Shown here one piece after another: positions 1-8,418 of a DNA stretch of 64,000 nt; the first letter of the stretch is position 1; the number at the start of each line of letters is the position of its first letter. The stretch covers positions 1-64,000 of the forward strand of contig CAZJDX010000002.1 of NCBI GenBank assembly GCA_964544885.1, in the 5' to 3' direction. The translations under genes and the position numbers were made by a program. The notes beneath the pieces were generated by a model. That model was not told the DNA's origin, did no database searches, and saw nothing but the letters and a program-made list of their open reading frames with translations. This stretch comes from QQVM01 sp964544885. Its GTDB lineage: Bacteria; Bacteroidota; Bacteroidia; AKYH767-A; 2013-40CM-41-45.

Positions 1-63
1 AAGGTTAAGATATAAATTCTATTTTTAACCTGTATGAAAAAGTCAGCCACTTACCGAACCAAC

Positions 64-3000
64 TTACCTCATCAGGTACATTTTCCCCCAACCCTTCTTA
101 AAATACTTGTCGGCTTCGGTTTCCCTGTGCTCAATTGATTCTCCGCGGATGTTTGTAATGACACGATACAGGTACAATCCGTTAGCGAGCTGATCGCCAA
201 ACTCATCCTTTCCGTCCCAGGCATACTCGGTGATGTTACGGCCAATATGGATATTGCCGAGCTCCTCCTGCATGATTTCTCTTACAATTTTTCCTGTGAC
301 AGTCATGATCTGAATTTTCATGTAAGTGGGAACTTCGTTTCCGGTCAGTGTAAACACAAATCGGGTGGAAGTAGAGAAGGGGTTCGGGTAATTTAAAACC
401 TCAGTTATGGTAGAACGGTTCACCACTTCGAAGGAGATCCGGTAGTTGTATTTTCCGCTTTCATTCTTTGATGCATCGGTAGCTTCTACCTCAAATACAT
501 AAATTCCATCCTGCAGTAATTCAGGATTCCAGTCTATACGGCAACTGTTCTTTGGTAACACCGCTGAGGTGAAGCGCAGGGTCGCACCGTAGATCCCGGA
601 ATTGAAATATACCCGTTGGAACGTATTCGATTCGGGACCTTTCATATACACCTTGAAATTGGTCGTGTCATTCAGGGCGAGGAACTTGTTTTCGTCATGT
701 AATTGAATGGTTATATTCGGCTTGCCGCTCACAATATCTCCGTCAAGAATATGTACTCCATCGAAGGTTACGTCAAGGATAGGATTGATGATATCCCTGT
801 TGACTTTAAATTTCACTTCGGCGATATTGTTGAAGTGATATTTTTCCGGCTGATGGTTTGTTCCCTGCGGATTTGCTTCTATCCACAAGCTGTTATTTCC
901 TGCAAGACCATAGGTTGAATCAATTACGAGGCTGGCAAGGAGTGACTGGCTCGTTCTGAGAGAATCTAATTTTTGAAAGGGCAGGTCGTGACGTACACGA
1001 TTGTCGTCATATATATAAAATCTTACGTTCAGACTATCCATTGGTAAATTTCCGATATTATCAATGGCGATCTGTAAGCGTAAGGTATCACCTTCCTGAA
1101 GCGGATTGTTGTAAAAGTTATAAGTGCGGTTTGGATTAAGTGCGCATTCCGGAACTTCATCATAATAGATCCGCCAGTATTTCATCTGTGAAGGTGTTCT
1201 AACTGTATCATCCCGGGTATAGACCTGCAGTTTTAAATACCGGTAAGTGCTTGCAGAAATCCAGGCCAGACTTGTGTCTTTTCCTGTCACTGAATATAAC
1301 AGCTCTGATGAAAGTGTTTCCCATTGTTTGGTAGAATCATTCAGTCCGGAAATAGTCAGATGAACAATATCATCGGTCGGATTTTCCGCTGGTACCTGAT
1401 TCCAGTGTAATGATTCCCATCTGGCAGCCGGACCGATGATCTCTGAAGTTATATCCCCTCTGTTCCATTTGCTGGTTAAGAGTGCATTCAGGGTCAGGGT
1501 GTCCGTAGGCGTATTACCAAAAAATTCCGCTTTTGTCAAAGGAAAACCTTTCCTGATAAAGAGGGCGAATGGAGCATTATCCTGGAGTGAACTCATGGTG
1601 AAACCCAGGTTGCTGAATGCATTAATAAAAGTCGGATCTGCCGTTGAGTAGCTTGTATTAAACCATGAATAAGCAAGAATGTAATTGCCTGCAGGAACCT
1701 GATCAAGGAAATTTTGTATGCTTTGGATCTGCGCCGGATTGTTGAACCTGAAGTAGAAATAGTTTTCAGGGCGTGATCGGTTACAGCCCGGAACATATCC
1801 TATAGCCGTGTTATTTTCACAACTTCCATAGGTCAGAACAAATTGGTTGGCCTGGCCGAAATTCAGATCACAGGTAGTCCATGGTTCCAGTGATATCGAA
1901 TCCAGGACGGCGATCATGACCGCCGCATCAACCTGGCATCCGTTGTACTCTATCGGGGCATTGTTCAGATAATAACCAACTTCATTGTAGGCAGAAGCGC
2001 CCCCAGGAGTGCCATAAGTGAGAATCTTCAGCGCCTTGTTATTTTCAACAAATGCGAATTGACGGTTTGTTGTGTCATAGCGTACATTTTCAAACACATC
2101 ACTTTTAAACTGGTAAAAATGACTTTGAGCGAATCCGGTCTTGCCGGCGATATACATGAATGAACTTTCCTGCCATTTGAACTGGTTCGGATCAATGTTG
2201 ATGGAGTCATTGGCCACCCTCCAGAAATACACTACACTATCCAGCAACGTGAGGTTCGGAGGAGTCCAAGAGATCACTCCACCACTGTCTGTCACCAGGG
2301 TAAACCGGTACATCGGACTTCTCTGCATGGCAGGGGTTGAATCAACAATGGCGAGGTCAACGGTATCAATTTCGAATTTATAAGTTCTCACATCGGCCAG
2401 TGGGTTGGCGGTTGTCGCCTTCAGTGTTACCGTAGAATAAGGATGAATAGCATATTTTGGAGGATAAACGGGATGAATATCATTTGAAGTGATGAACAGA
2501 GAAGTGGTGGCCACATTGTTGGTGAGGTTGTCATATTCATCAATCGAATCGGGAAGGTCAATCTCTACGGTGAAACGGTTGATACCTGCGGCATTAAAAC
2601 TTCCTGTGGTAACATTCAGTACCAGTTCGTCTTCGTAATAACAACGGCCGCGTTTGATGGAATAAACTGAATCGGAACCATCAGGGAATGTTCGTGTGAT
2701 ATGAACATAGAAAGAATCCTGCACGGCTTTACCAAGGTTGCGGGTCTTTACATGGATTGAGAATGTATCCAGATCGGTCGTGATCACGGAAGGGGTGAAG
2801 CGGATATTCTGTTCGGAGATCATGTACTCCGGCTTGGAGAAATTGTTGAGCTTAAGCGAAGGGTCTCCATGCAGCGACATTTCATTGCACACGATCTGGA
2901 TATTCAGTGAGTTCGGGATCTGTATCGCCTCGATGGCTTTTTTCATGAGATGCCCGATGGATGCGCCGTAATTATGATAGGATGCATTCTCGAAAAGGGC

Positions 3001-5127
3001 ATTTGAGTAAGAATAAAGATCAGGCGGAATCCCCTGTCCGACACTGGCTATAAAGCCTATCGCTGCCTTTCCGGGTTCTAAGACGAATTTTTCACTCACA
3101 CTTCTTTGCGAGGTGTGAATATCACCTGCGAAACAGGAATTGGCTACAATGAGAGGGTATTTACCGTAATTCCCGTACTCCGTTGGTTCGTCCGTGCTTT
3201 GGTCGAATCCGGAACCGGAGGCGTGACCAAAGAATGTCATGATAGATACTCCGGCATCAATTTTTGCCTGCAAGGAATCCGACTGATTGATTACGATCGG
3301 ATTCGTACTTGTTTTAAGATAGGTGGTTACGTTTCCTCCGTAGAGACTGTCCTCCATCACATTTTCAAAGATGGAAAGATACGTTGCCAGCTGACTCTGT
3401 TGAGCGGGACTGTCCCCGCCTCCGAAATGCAGGATCTCTTTCATCCATTCCTGGGGCATACCATTCTGTGCCATTTCATATTCCTCAACCTTCGCCTGAT
3501 AATTGGAAACGTCTGTTCCATTCTGTGCGCTGATTCTTCCCACCGGAATTTTTGGCTCATACAATGATCCGTTGATCCCGGATGTAAGCAGAAGATCGGA
3601 GGTTGGTACACCATAGGATGGCACCAGGCATGCCGCAAACAGGGCCGGATTTTTTCTGAAATCAGCCGGACTGATGGACTTTCCGATGAGGAATAGGTGT
3701 TGCGGATCCGCTACCCCTGTCCATTGGTCAAGTAAGAAGCGTGAAAAGTTCTTAATAGAAAGCGGATGCTTCTGTATGCCGTAAGCAAACTGATCATACA
3801 ACTCTTCTATGTCGCATACTAACACTTTTCCACCGCTTGTAGCGTCACGGTAAGCTTTATATGCCTGTGCCTGGCTCCAGAGCAATTTGTGAGTTACAAT
3901 GATGAAAGCGGAATCTCTGATATTCGCCGGTTGCAGGTAGTTATTGAAGTAACCGAAATTATTTGCAACGTAATTGATGCCGCTGATGGCAGTAAGGGTC
4001 TGAATCGAAGATGAGGATGAGAGATAGCATTTTTTCGGAGTGGAGTTTCCGTCATTGTCAACTATTGCCTGATAATTGCTTCCCGACTGTACAATCCTGA
4101 TTCTTTTATGATTGGTCAGATCATACAATATGGGTGCAGAACTTCCTCCGTTAAAATTGCTTAGATCCATCCTTGTTTTTCCCTGCGGATCATCCTGTAC
4201 ATACATGGTGAATGTTGTGGCATTCTCCATATCGTAGTTGTGGGGATATTTTACCGAGAGCCAGTAAAAGGAACTGTAGTCAGATGTCCCTACCGGGGAA
4301 CTTACATTGTAAACGAAGTTGGTGTTGGCCGAGGTAAACAAAGCGGGAGAAACCGACCAATAATAATTGTTAAGTTCCTGCGTGCTGTTCACGTCGGAAA
4401 AGTTTGTTCCGGGAAATGTAATAGTGACAAGATGCGGGTTGTTATTCACCCCGGCGATAGCAGTTCTCACTTCAATATTGGGTCCGCCGGTATGTATATT
4501 GGCCGTATTTGCAGTAATGGTGAGCGGATAATTGCCTCCGGAATAATTTCCAAATACACCGCTCCATCCTTCACTTTCCATGTATTCTATGGCTTTGTCA
4601 TCCTTACCTCGGTTATACCCGGCTGTCTGTTCCACATAACTTTCTTTGAAAAACCAGGATGCGGGAGTGTAAGAGGAGAAATCGGTATTGGCCTGATCGG
4701 TCATTCTCATTCCGTTTTGTACCGGACTCCAGGTGATGAAATATACCGCCGTATCCGTAAACAAGCTGTAATTTGGGTTGGGTTGCTTGGTGGAGTCGGC
4801 ATATAAATATTTATCGAGTGATCCGTCATTCGCCCTGCCATAAAATTCAATAAAGTCATTGGTGTCAAACACTCCGTCACTTTCACCTTCTATGTAGATG
4901 TATTCTTCTTGTCCGTCGCGGAATAGCTGAATTTTCCTTGGATCAAGAGAAGCTACCGGAATACCTGCGAAGAGGAGTGTTTGTCTGTTGATGCGGTAAA
5001 TGCCTTCCTGCCAGACTTTCACTTTAAAATACTGCTGGTTGTAATTAATCCAGGAGTTTCCGTAATCCTGGGCAATGGCAGGTATGGAAAGGATGGCAGC
5101 GAGAAAAAATAAGTACAGCTTTTTCAT
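64..5127 (-). CDS. PorU2-like type IX secretion sortase (peptidase C25 family)
   Basis: Large secreted protein of the gingipain/PorU group, about 1687 residues from the ATG at 5127. That start is chosen because it begins a clear signal peptide (MKKLYLFFLAAILSIPAIAQ); a longer reading frame opens 16 codons earlier inside the upstream gene. The peptidase C25 core shows the catalytic pair: His in FFGHAS (about residue 635) and Cys in ANSCFAG (about 665). A long region of Ig/CARDB-like beta segments follows, then a C-terminal type A sorting/FlgD-like domain beginning at NYPNPF. PorU cleaves the sorting signal of T9SS cargo and attaches it to the surface. Canonical PorU is about 1100-1300 residues, so this longer form fits the PorU2-type group. 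It lies 25 nt downstream of a PorV-family gene, a pairing typical of the system. Family is sure; sortase rather than cargo protease role is inferred. Confidence 0.85.
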   Translation of the reverse strand: MKKLYLFFLAAILSIPAIAQDYGNSWINYNQQYFKVKVWQEGIYRINRQTLLFAGIPVASLDPRKIQLFRDGQEEYIYIEGESDGVFDTNDFIEFYGRANDGSLDKYLYADSTKQPNPNYSLFTDTAVYFITWSPVQNGMRMTDQANTDFSSYTPASWFFKESYVEQTAGYNRGKDDKAIEYMESEGWSGVFGNYSGGNYPLTITANTANIHTGGPNIEVRTAIAGVNNNPHLVTITFPGTNFSDVNSTQELNNYYWSVSPALFTSANTNFVYNVSSPVGTSDYSSFYWLSVKYPHNYDMENATTFTMYVQDDPQGKTRMDLSNFNGGSSAPILYDLTNHKRIRIVQSGSNYQAIVDNDGNSTPKKCYLSSSSSIQTLTAISGINYVANNFGYFNNYLQPANIRDSAFIIVTHKLLWSQAQAYKAYRDATSGGKVLVCDIEELYDQFAYGIQKHPLSIKNFSRFLLDQWTGVADPQHLFLIGKSISPADFRKNPALFAACLVPSYGVPTSDLLLTSGINGSLYEPKIPVGRISAQNGTDVSNYQAKVEEYEMAQNGMPQEWMKEILHFGGGDSPAQQSQLATYLSIFENVMEDSLYGGNVTTYLKTSTNPIVINQSDSLQAKIDAGVSIMTFFGHASGSGFDQSTDEPTEYGNYGKYPLIVANSCFAGDIHTSQRSVSEKFVLEPGKAAIGFIASVGQGIPPDLYSYSNALFENASYHNYGASIGHLMKKAIEAIQIPNSLNIQIVCNEMSLHGDPSLKLNNFSKPEYMISEQNIRFTPSVITTDLDTFSIHVKTRNLGKAVQDSFYVHITRTFPDGSDSVYSIKRGRCYYEDELVLNVTTGSFNAAGINRFTVEIDLPDSIDEYDNLTNNVATTSLFITSNDIHPVYPPKYAIHPYSTVTLKATTANPLADVRTYKFEIDTVDLAIVDSTPAMQRSPMYRFTLVTDSGGVISWTPPNLTLLDSVVYFWRVANDSINIDPNQFKWQESSFMYIAGKTGFAQSHFYQFKSDVFENVRYDTTNRQFAFVENNKALKILTYGTPGGASAYNEVGYYLNNAPIEYNGCQVDAAVMIAVLDSISLEPWTTCDLNFGQANQFVLTYGSCENNTAIGYVPGCNRSRPENYFYFRFNNPAQIQSIQNFLDQVPAGNYILAYSWFNTSYSTADPTFINAFSNLGFTMSSLQDNAPFALFIRKGFPLTKAEFFGNTPTDTLTLNALLTSKWNRGDITSEIIGPAARWESLHWNQVPAENPTDDIVHLTISGLNDSTKQWETLSSELLYSVTGKDTSLAWISASTYRYLKLQVYTRDDTVRTPSQMKYWRIYYDEVPECALNPNRTYNFYNNPLQEGDTLRLQIAIDNIGNLPMDSLNVRFYIYDDNRVRHDLPFQKLDSLRTSQSLLASLVIDSTYGLAGNNSLWIEANPQGTNHQPEKYHFNNIAEVKFKVNRDIINPILDVTFDGVHILDGDIVSGKPNITIQLHDENKFLALNDTTNFKVYMKGPESNTFQRVYFNSGIYGATLRFTSAVLPKNSCRIDWNPELLQDGIYVFEVEATDASKNESGKYNYRISFEVVNRSTITEVLNYPNPFSTSTRFVFTLTGNEVPTYMKIQIMTVTGKIVREIMQEELGNIHIGRNITEYAWDGKDEFGDQLANGLYLYRVITNIRGESIEHRETEADKYFKKGWGKMYLMR

Positions 5128-5152
5128 GATGATCAATTCGGACAGAATATGC

Positions 5153-6223
5153 TTATTTGCGCTTTGTAATGTCAAGTTTCACGGAGAATACATTTGAATA
5201 AGGAGTTTCCTGACTTCCAATATTGGCTAAAGCGTAATCGATGGTAAGTTTTCCAAGTTTTACACCCAAGCCCATATTAGGCTGAACGATGGTGGAAGTG
5301 GAACCGTCCTGTTCCTTGACCTCCTGTATATTCAGTATTCCTCCTCTGAGAAATATAAAGTTCGCATATCCCAGTTCTATTCCCAAATGCGGGTCAACAC
5401 TTACCGGATCTCCGCTGATCGGTACGTTACGTTTTCCGTCAAAGGTCATATCGAGGTTGAGTTCTATTAATGCGCTGATCTTTTTCGTCAGATCGGATTT
5501 GTAACCTGCCCCAATTATCAGTTTGGGAAGTGTTATCTCTGTCGTGTTCTTGGGAATTTCATTACCTGTTCTTGTAAAGCCTTCTTCAAACAATTCGGTA
5601 TTATAAGACCAGGCATTGAAAGTTGAGGTAACGTCTTTGGCCATAAGACCTAATTGCCATTTCCCTTTTTGATATTGAGTACCGAGATCAAATCCGAATC
5701 CCCATGCTTTGCCAAATTCACCAACTTTCCTATGGATGATTTTGACATTACCTCCATATCGCAAACCTTCGATGGAAGAGGCTTTAGCGTAGCTGATAAG
5801 AAAGGCGTAATCAGCAATGGAGAATGAAGTGATCTTCGAATAGTCAAATACACCGGCGGCATCCACGAGGTCAAGGGTATTGGGAATCTCATCCGTTCCA
5901 AAGCGAACGATGGAAAATCCCAGGGCCCGGTTTGAATCAATTTTTGTGATGAGTGAAGCAAAATCAAATTTGGAGATTCCGGCAAAAAGTTCGGTATGCA
6001 TTGCGGCTATCTGCAATTCGCCTTCATATTTTGTCAGTCCTGCTGGATTCCAGACAGTAGCAGTCGCGTCATTCACGCTCGCCGCAACGGCTCCGCTCAT
6101 TCCCATGGCCCTTCCGCCAACTCCGATGGACAAGAATTCATTGCTGTACTTGGGCGCCTGCGAGTTTCCGGACAGTGCCATTAATGTTAAAATACTTAAG
6201 AGGAGAGTGTTTTTCAGGTTCAT
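5153..6223 (-). CDS. porV: PorV/PorQ-family type IX secretion outer membrane protein
   Basis: Outer membrane beta-barrel of the PorV/PorQ family (FadL-like), about 356 residues. The start at 6223 gives a signal peptide (MNLKNTLLLSILTLMALSGNSQ); the frame remains open 35 codons further upstream, but that stretch looks non-coding. The N-terminal pattern with GGRAMGMSGA, then NDATATVWNPAGL, is the family hallmark. PorV proteins act as shuttles that collect T9SS cargo from the translocon and deliver it to the PorU sortase, or anchor PorU itself. The PorU2-like gene follows after 25 nt on the same strand, so the two are probably co-transcribed. PorV rather than a PorV paralogue cannot be settled from the sequence alone. 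Confidence 0.82.
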   Translation of the reverse strand: MNLKNTLLLSILTLMALSGNSQAPKYSNEFLSIGVGGRAMGMSGAVAASVNDATATVWNPAGLTKYEGELQIAAMHTELFAGISKFDFASLITKIDSNRALGFSIVRFGTDEIPNTLDLVDAAGVFDYSKITSFSIADYAFLISYAKASSIEGLRYGGNVKIIHRKVGEFGKAWGFGFDLGTQYQKGKWQLGLMAKDVTSTFNAWSYNTELFEEGFTRTGNEIPKNTTEITLPKLIIGAGYKSDLTKKISALIELNLDMTFDGKRNVPISGDPVSVDPHLGIELGYANFIFLRGGILNIQEVKEQDGSTSTIVQPNMGLGVKLGKLTIDYALANIGSQETPYSNVFSVKLDITKRK

Positions 6224-6468
6224 GGTTTGAAGGCTTGGAGGAAAAGGGAAAAACGATTTTCCGACTCCTATATTGTCCTGTTTTTTGATTATAAAGTTAA
6301 GTAATTCAAGGCAATAGACTTGCTGCAAATTGTCATTTTCTGTTTTTTTTACTCATACTTATACACACGGCCTCTATAAAAGATACGCAAGGATGGTGAG
6401 AAAAATGCGGAATAAAATCCCATATTTCTTACAGTTATTGATCGGAATTCAATCAGGATATTCAGAAC

Positions 6469-6497
6469 TTGCATGTTGTCCGGAAAGTTTATTTTTG
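6469..6497 (+). promoter_or_regulatory. Bacteroidota promoter for pssA
   Basis: TTG at 6469-6471, 18 nt spacer, then TATTTTTG at 6490-6497 (consensus TAnnTTTG). The predicted start of transcription is about 6501-6504, leaving under 10 nt before the pssA ATG. The rest of the divergent gap 6224-6510 shows no convincing gene. Confidence 0.65.
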
Positions 6498-6510
6498 TCC
6501 ATAAGCCTCG

Positions 6511-7239
6511 ATGAAAAAACACCTGCCTAATGTTTTCACTTGTTTGAATCTGCTAACCGGATGCATGGCTGCAGTCATGGTGTTCAGGAATAATCTTGAA
6601 ACCGCTGCATTCCTCGTCTTTATAGCCGCGTTCTTTGACCTGTTGGACGGAATGATTGCACGGATTCTGAAGGTGCATTCTCAGTTTGGAAAAGAGTTGG
6701 ATTCACTGGCAGATGTGCTAAGTTTTGGCTTTGTGCCGGCTGCGATGCTTTTTAAGTTACTTCAGTTATCTGATTTCCGGCAATGGATGCTGGCACCACA
6801 ACTGATGCAGCTGATTCAATTCAGCCCCTTTATCCTTACGGTATTTGCTGCACTCAGACTGGCTAAGTTTAACCTGGACAAAAGACAATCCACCTCTTTT
6901 ATTGGTCTTCCCACACCGGCAAGTACTTTATTGGTTGTTTCACTCCCTTTAATCATCGGACAGTATCCCGGCCAGTTTGATGGCATCCTGCTCGACAGCT
7001 CCTTTATCCTTATTCTTTCCGGAATTCTTTCCTTTTTACTGGTCTCTGAAATCCCTTTATTCTCTCTGAAATTCGATAGTTTGGGCTTGAAAGAAAATCT
7101 TTTTCAGTACATACTATTAGTCCTTTCTTTGCTCCTTGTTTTATCGCTCGGATGGCTTTCCGTTCCGTTTATTTTTATCCTTTATTTCATTCTCTCCATC
7201 GTGCAAAGTGCATTAAAAGGAAAATCGGTTAAAAAGTAA
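6511..7239 (+). CDS. pssA: CDP-diacylglycerol--serine O-phosphatidyltransferase
   Basis: Integral membrane enzyme, 242 residues, that joins CDP-diacylglycerol and serine to phosphatidylserine, the precursor of phosphatidylethanolamine. The complete CDP-alcohol phosphatidyltransferase signature is visible: D43-x2-D46-G47-x2-A50-R51-x8-G60-x3-D64-x3-D68, whose aspartates bind the metal and CDP moiety. Several hydrophobic segments follow up to the C-terminus, in keeping with a multi-pass membrane protein. The length and motif match the PssA branch rather than PgsA, because the N-terminal PNxFTCLNLLTG segment is characteristic of PssA. It has its own promoter and is followed 81 nt later by purS, which has its own -7 box. 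Confidence 0.93.
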   Translation: MKKHLPNVFTCLNLLTGCMAAVMVFRNNLETAAFLVFIAAFFDLLDGMIARILKVHSQFGKELDSLADVLSFGFVPAAMLFKLLQLSDFRQWMLAPQLMQLIQFSPFILTVFAALRLAKFNLDKRQSTSFIGLPTPASTLLVVSLPLIIGQYPGQFDGILLDSSFILILSGILSFLLVSEIPLFSLKFDSLGLKENLFQYILLVLSLLLVLSLGWLSVPFIFILYFILSIVQSALKGKSVKK

Positions 7240-7294
7240 TTTCACGCTGATAAAAAAGTTAAATTGCAACCTGAATTTTTACTCCGAAGGTCTT

Positions 7295-7302
7295 TATCTT
7301 TG
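7295..7302 (+). promoter_or_regulatory. -7 promoter element for purS
   Basis: TATCTTTG matches TAnnTTTG and would start transcription about 12-15 nt upstream of the purS ATG at 7321. No good -33 element is seen at the usual spacing. Confidence 0.5.
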
Positions 7303-7320
7303 TTGTCTAAAATCCTGAAT

Positions 7321-7575
7321 ATGTCAAAATATACAGCTGAAATAAATGTGATGCCGCTGAAGGCATTATTGGATCCACAGGGAAAAGCGGTAGGGCATGG
7401 ACTTGACCATATCGGACTATCGGGAATCCAAAATGTCAGGATTGGAAAACACATAACATTGGAAATTGAAGCGGCAAACCAGGAAGAAGCCAAATTAAAA
7501 GTGGACCAAGCCTGTAAAAAATTGCTGGCAAATCCGGTAATGGAGAGCTATCATTTCAACCTTGTTGAACGCTGA
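7321..7575 (+). CDS. purS: Phosphoribosylformylglycinamidine synthase subunit PurS
   Basis: Small protein of 84 residues that, as a dimer, bridges PurL and PurQ in the FGAM synthase complex of purine synthesis. The sequence begins MSKYTAEINVMPL and carries the family pattern LDPQGKAV, then GVxxVRxGK-like IQNVRIGKHITLEIE, followed by a helix rich in E/A/K and the ending NPVMESYHFNL. The ATG at 7321 is preferred over an upstream in-frame start at 7264 because the latter lies before the -7 box and the preceding 19 codons are not conserved-looking. purQ and purL are not nearby. Length fits the family (80-85 residues). Confidence 0.92.
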   Translation: MSKYTAEINVMPLKALLDPQGKAVGHGLDHIGLSGIQNVRIGKHITLEIEAANQEEAKLKVDQACKKLLANPVMESYHFNLVER

Positions 7576-7576
7576 C

Positions 7577-7593
7577 AAGAATCCGGTATTCTT
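7577..7593. terminator. short hairpin between convergent purS and lptB
   Basis: AAGAAT (7577-7582) and ATTCTT (7588-7593) form a 6-bp stem with a 5-nt loop exactly between the two convergent stop codons. There is only a short T tract, so termination is tentative. Confidence 0.3.
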
Positions 7594-8321
7594 TATCTGC
7601 GCAACTCAAAGTTTTGTCCCAGGTATACTTTTCTGACCTGCTCATCGGCAGCTAGTTCTTCCGCGGTACCGGCTTTCAATATTCTTCCTTCAAAGAGCAG
7701 ATACGCCCGGTTAGTGATACTAAGCGTTTCATGAACATTGTGGTCTGTGATCAGAACGCCGATGTTTCTCTCTTTCAAATGGGATACGATGGACTGAATG
7801 TCTTCCACTGCAATGGGATCAACTCCGGCAAACGGTTCGTCGAGCAGGATGAATTTCGGATCAACGGCAAGTGCCCTTGCGATTTCGGTCCTTCTTCTTT
7901 CCCCGCCGGATAAAAGATCACCCCGGCTCTTGCGGATCCTTTGCAAACCAAACTCATCCAGCAGGGATTCAAGTTTTTTTTGCTGATCCGCTTTACTGAA
8001 GCGGGTCATTTCAAGAACAGCTTTAATGTTGTCTTCAACACTGAGTTTTCGAAAAACTGATGCCTCCTGTGCCAGGTACCCGATTCCAAGTTTGGCACGC
8101 CTGTACATCGGAACATGCGTAATGTCCTTGTCGTCAAGAAAGATCGAACCTTCATTGGGCTTGATCAATCCAACGATCATATAGAACGAAGTTGTCTTTC
8201 CCGCCCCGTTCGGTCCCAGTAAGCCGACAATTTCCCCCTGACTCACCTCTATGGAAACATGATCGACAACGGTCCTGTGCTTAAAACGTTTTACAAGATT
8301 ATCAGATCGTAAAGTGATCAT
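7593..8321 (-). CDS. lptB: LPS export ABC transporter ATP-binding protein LptB
   Basis: Cytoplasmic ATPase, 242 residues, that powers LptFG to extract lipopolysaccharide from the inner membrane and push it along the Lpt bridge. Visible motifs are Walker A GPNGAGKT (36-43), the Q-loop YLAQEASVF, the ABC signature LSGGERRR (137-144), Walker B FILLDEP (157-163) and the switch His in LITDHNVHET. The motif combination LSGGERRRTEIARAL plus LDEPFAGVDPIAVEDIQ is typical of LptB rather than of LivF/LivG relatives. The gene lies in a minus-strand envelope block with kdsD, another LPS gene, further upstream. Length is normal. Confidence 0.95.
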   Translation of the reverse strand: MITLRSDNLVKRFKHRTVVDHVSIEVSQGEIVGLLGPNGAGKTTSFYMIVGLIKPNEGSIFLDDKDITHVPMYRRAKLGIGYLAQEASVFRKLSVEDNIKAVLEMTRFSKADQQKKLESLLDEFGLQRIRKSRGDLLSGGERRRTEIARALAVDPKFILLDEPFAGVDPIAVEDIQSIVSHLKERNIGVLITDHNVHETLSITNRAYLLFEGRILKAGTAEELAADEQVRKVYLGQNFELRR

Positions 8322-8418
8322 TCAACTAAGATATTGGGCCGGTGGATTTACAATTCAGCGTTCAGGCCGTTCAATAATATTCTGTGCAAAGATGCATATT
8401 CGCGGTGGTTCACCCAAA

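Noticed and set aside
2..31. Inverted repeat AGGTTAA/TTAACCT as a terminator of the PorU-like gene
   Set aside because: Only 7 A/T-rich base pairs around a 16-nt loop and no useful T tract; too weak to call.
4240..4806. 188-codon open frame antisense to the PorU-like gene
   Set aside because: Inside a conserved coding region, no signal or domain, unlike other proteins in style.
6330..6530. 66-codon open frame before pssA
   Set aside because: Covers the pssA promoter and the first codons of pssA in another frame; no conserved look.
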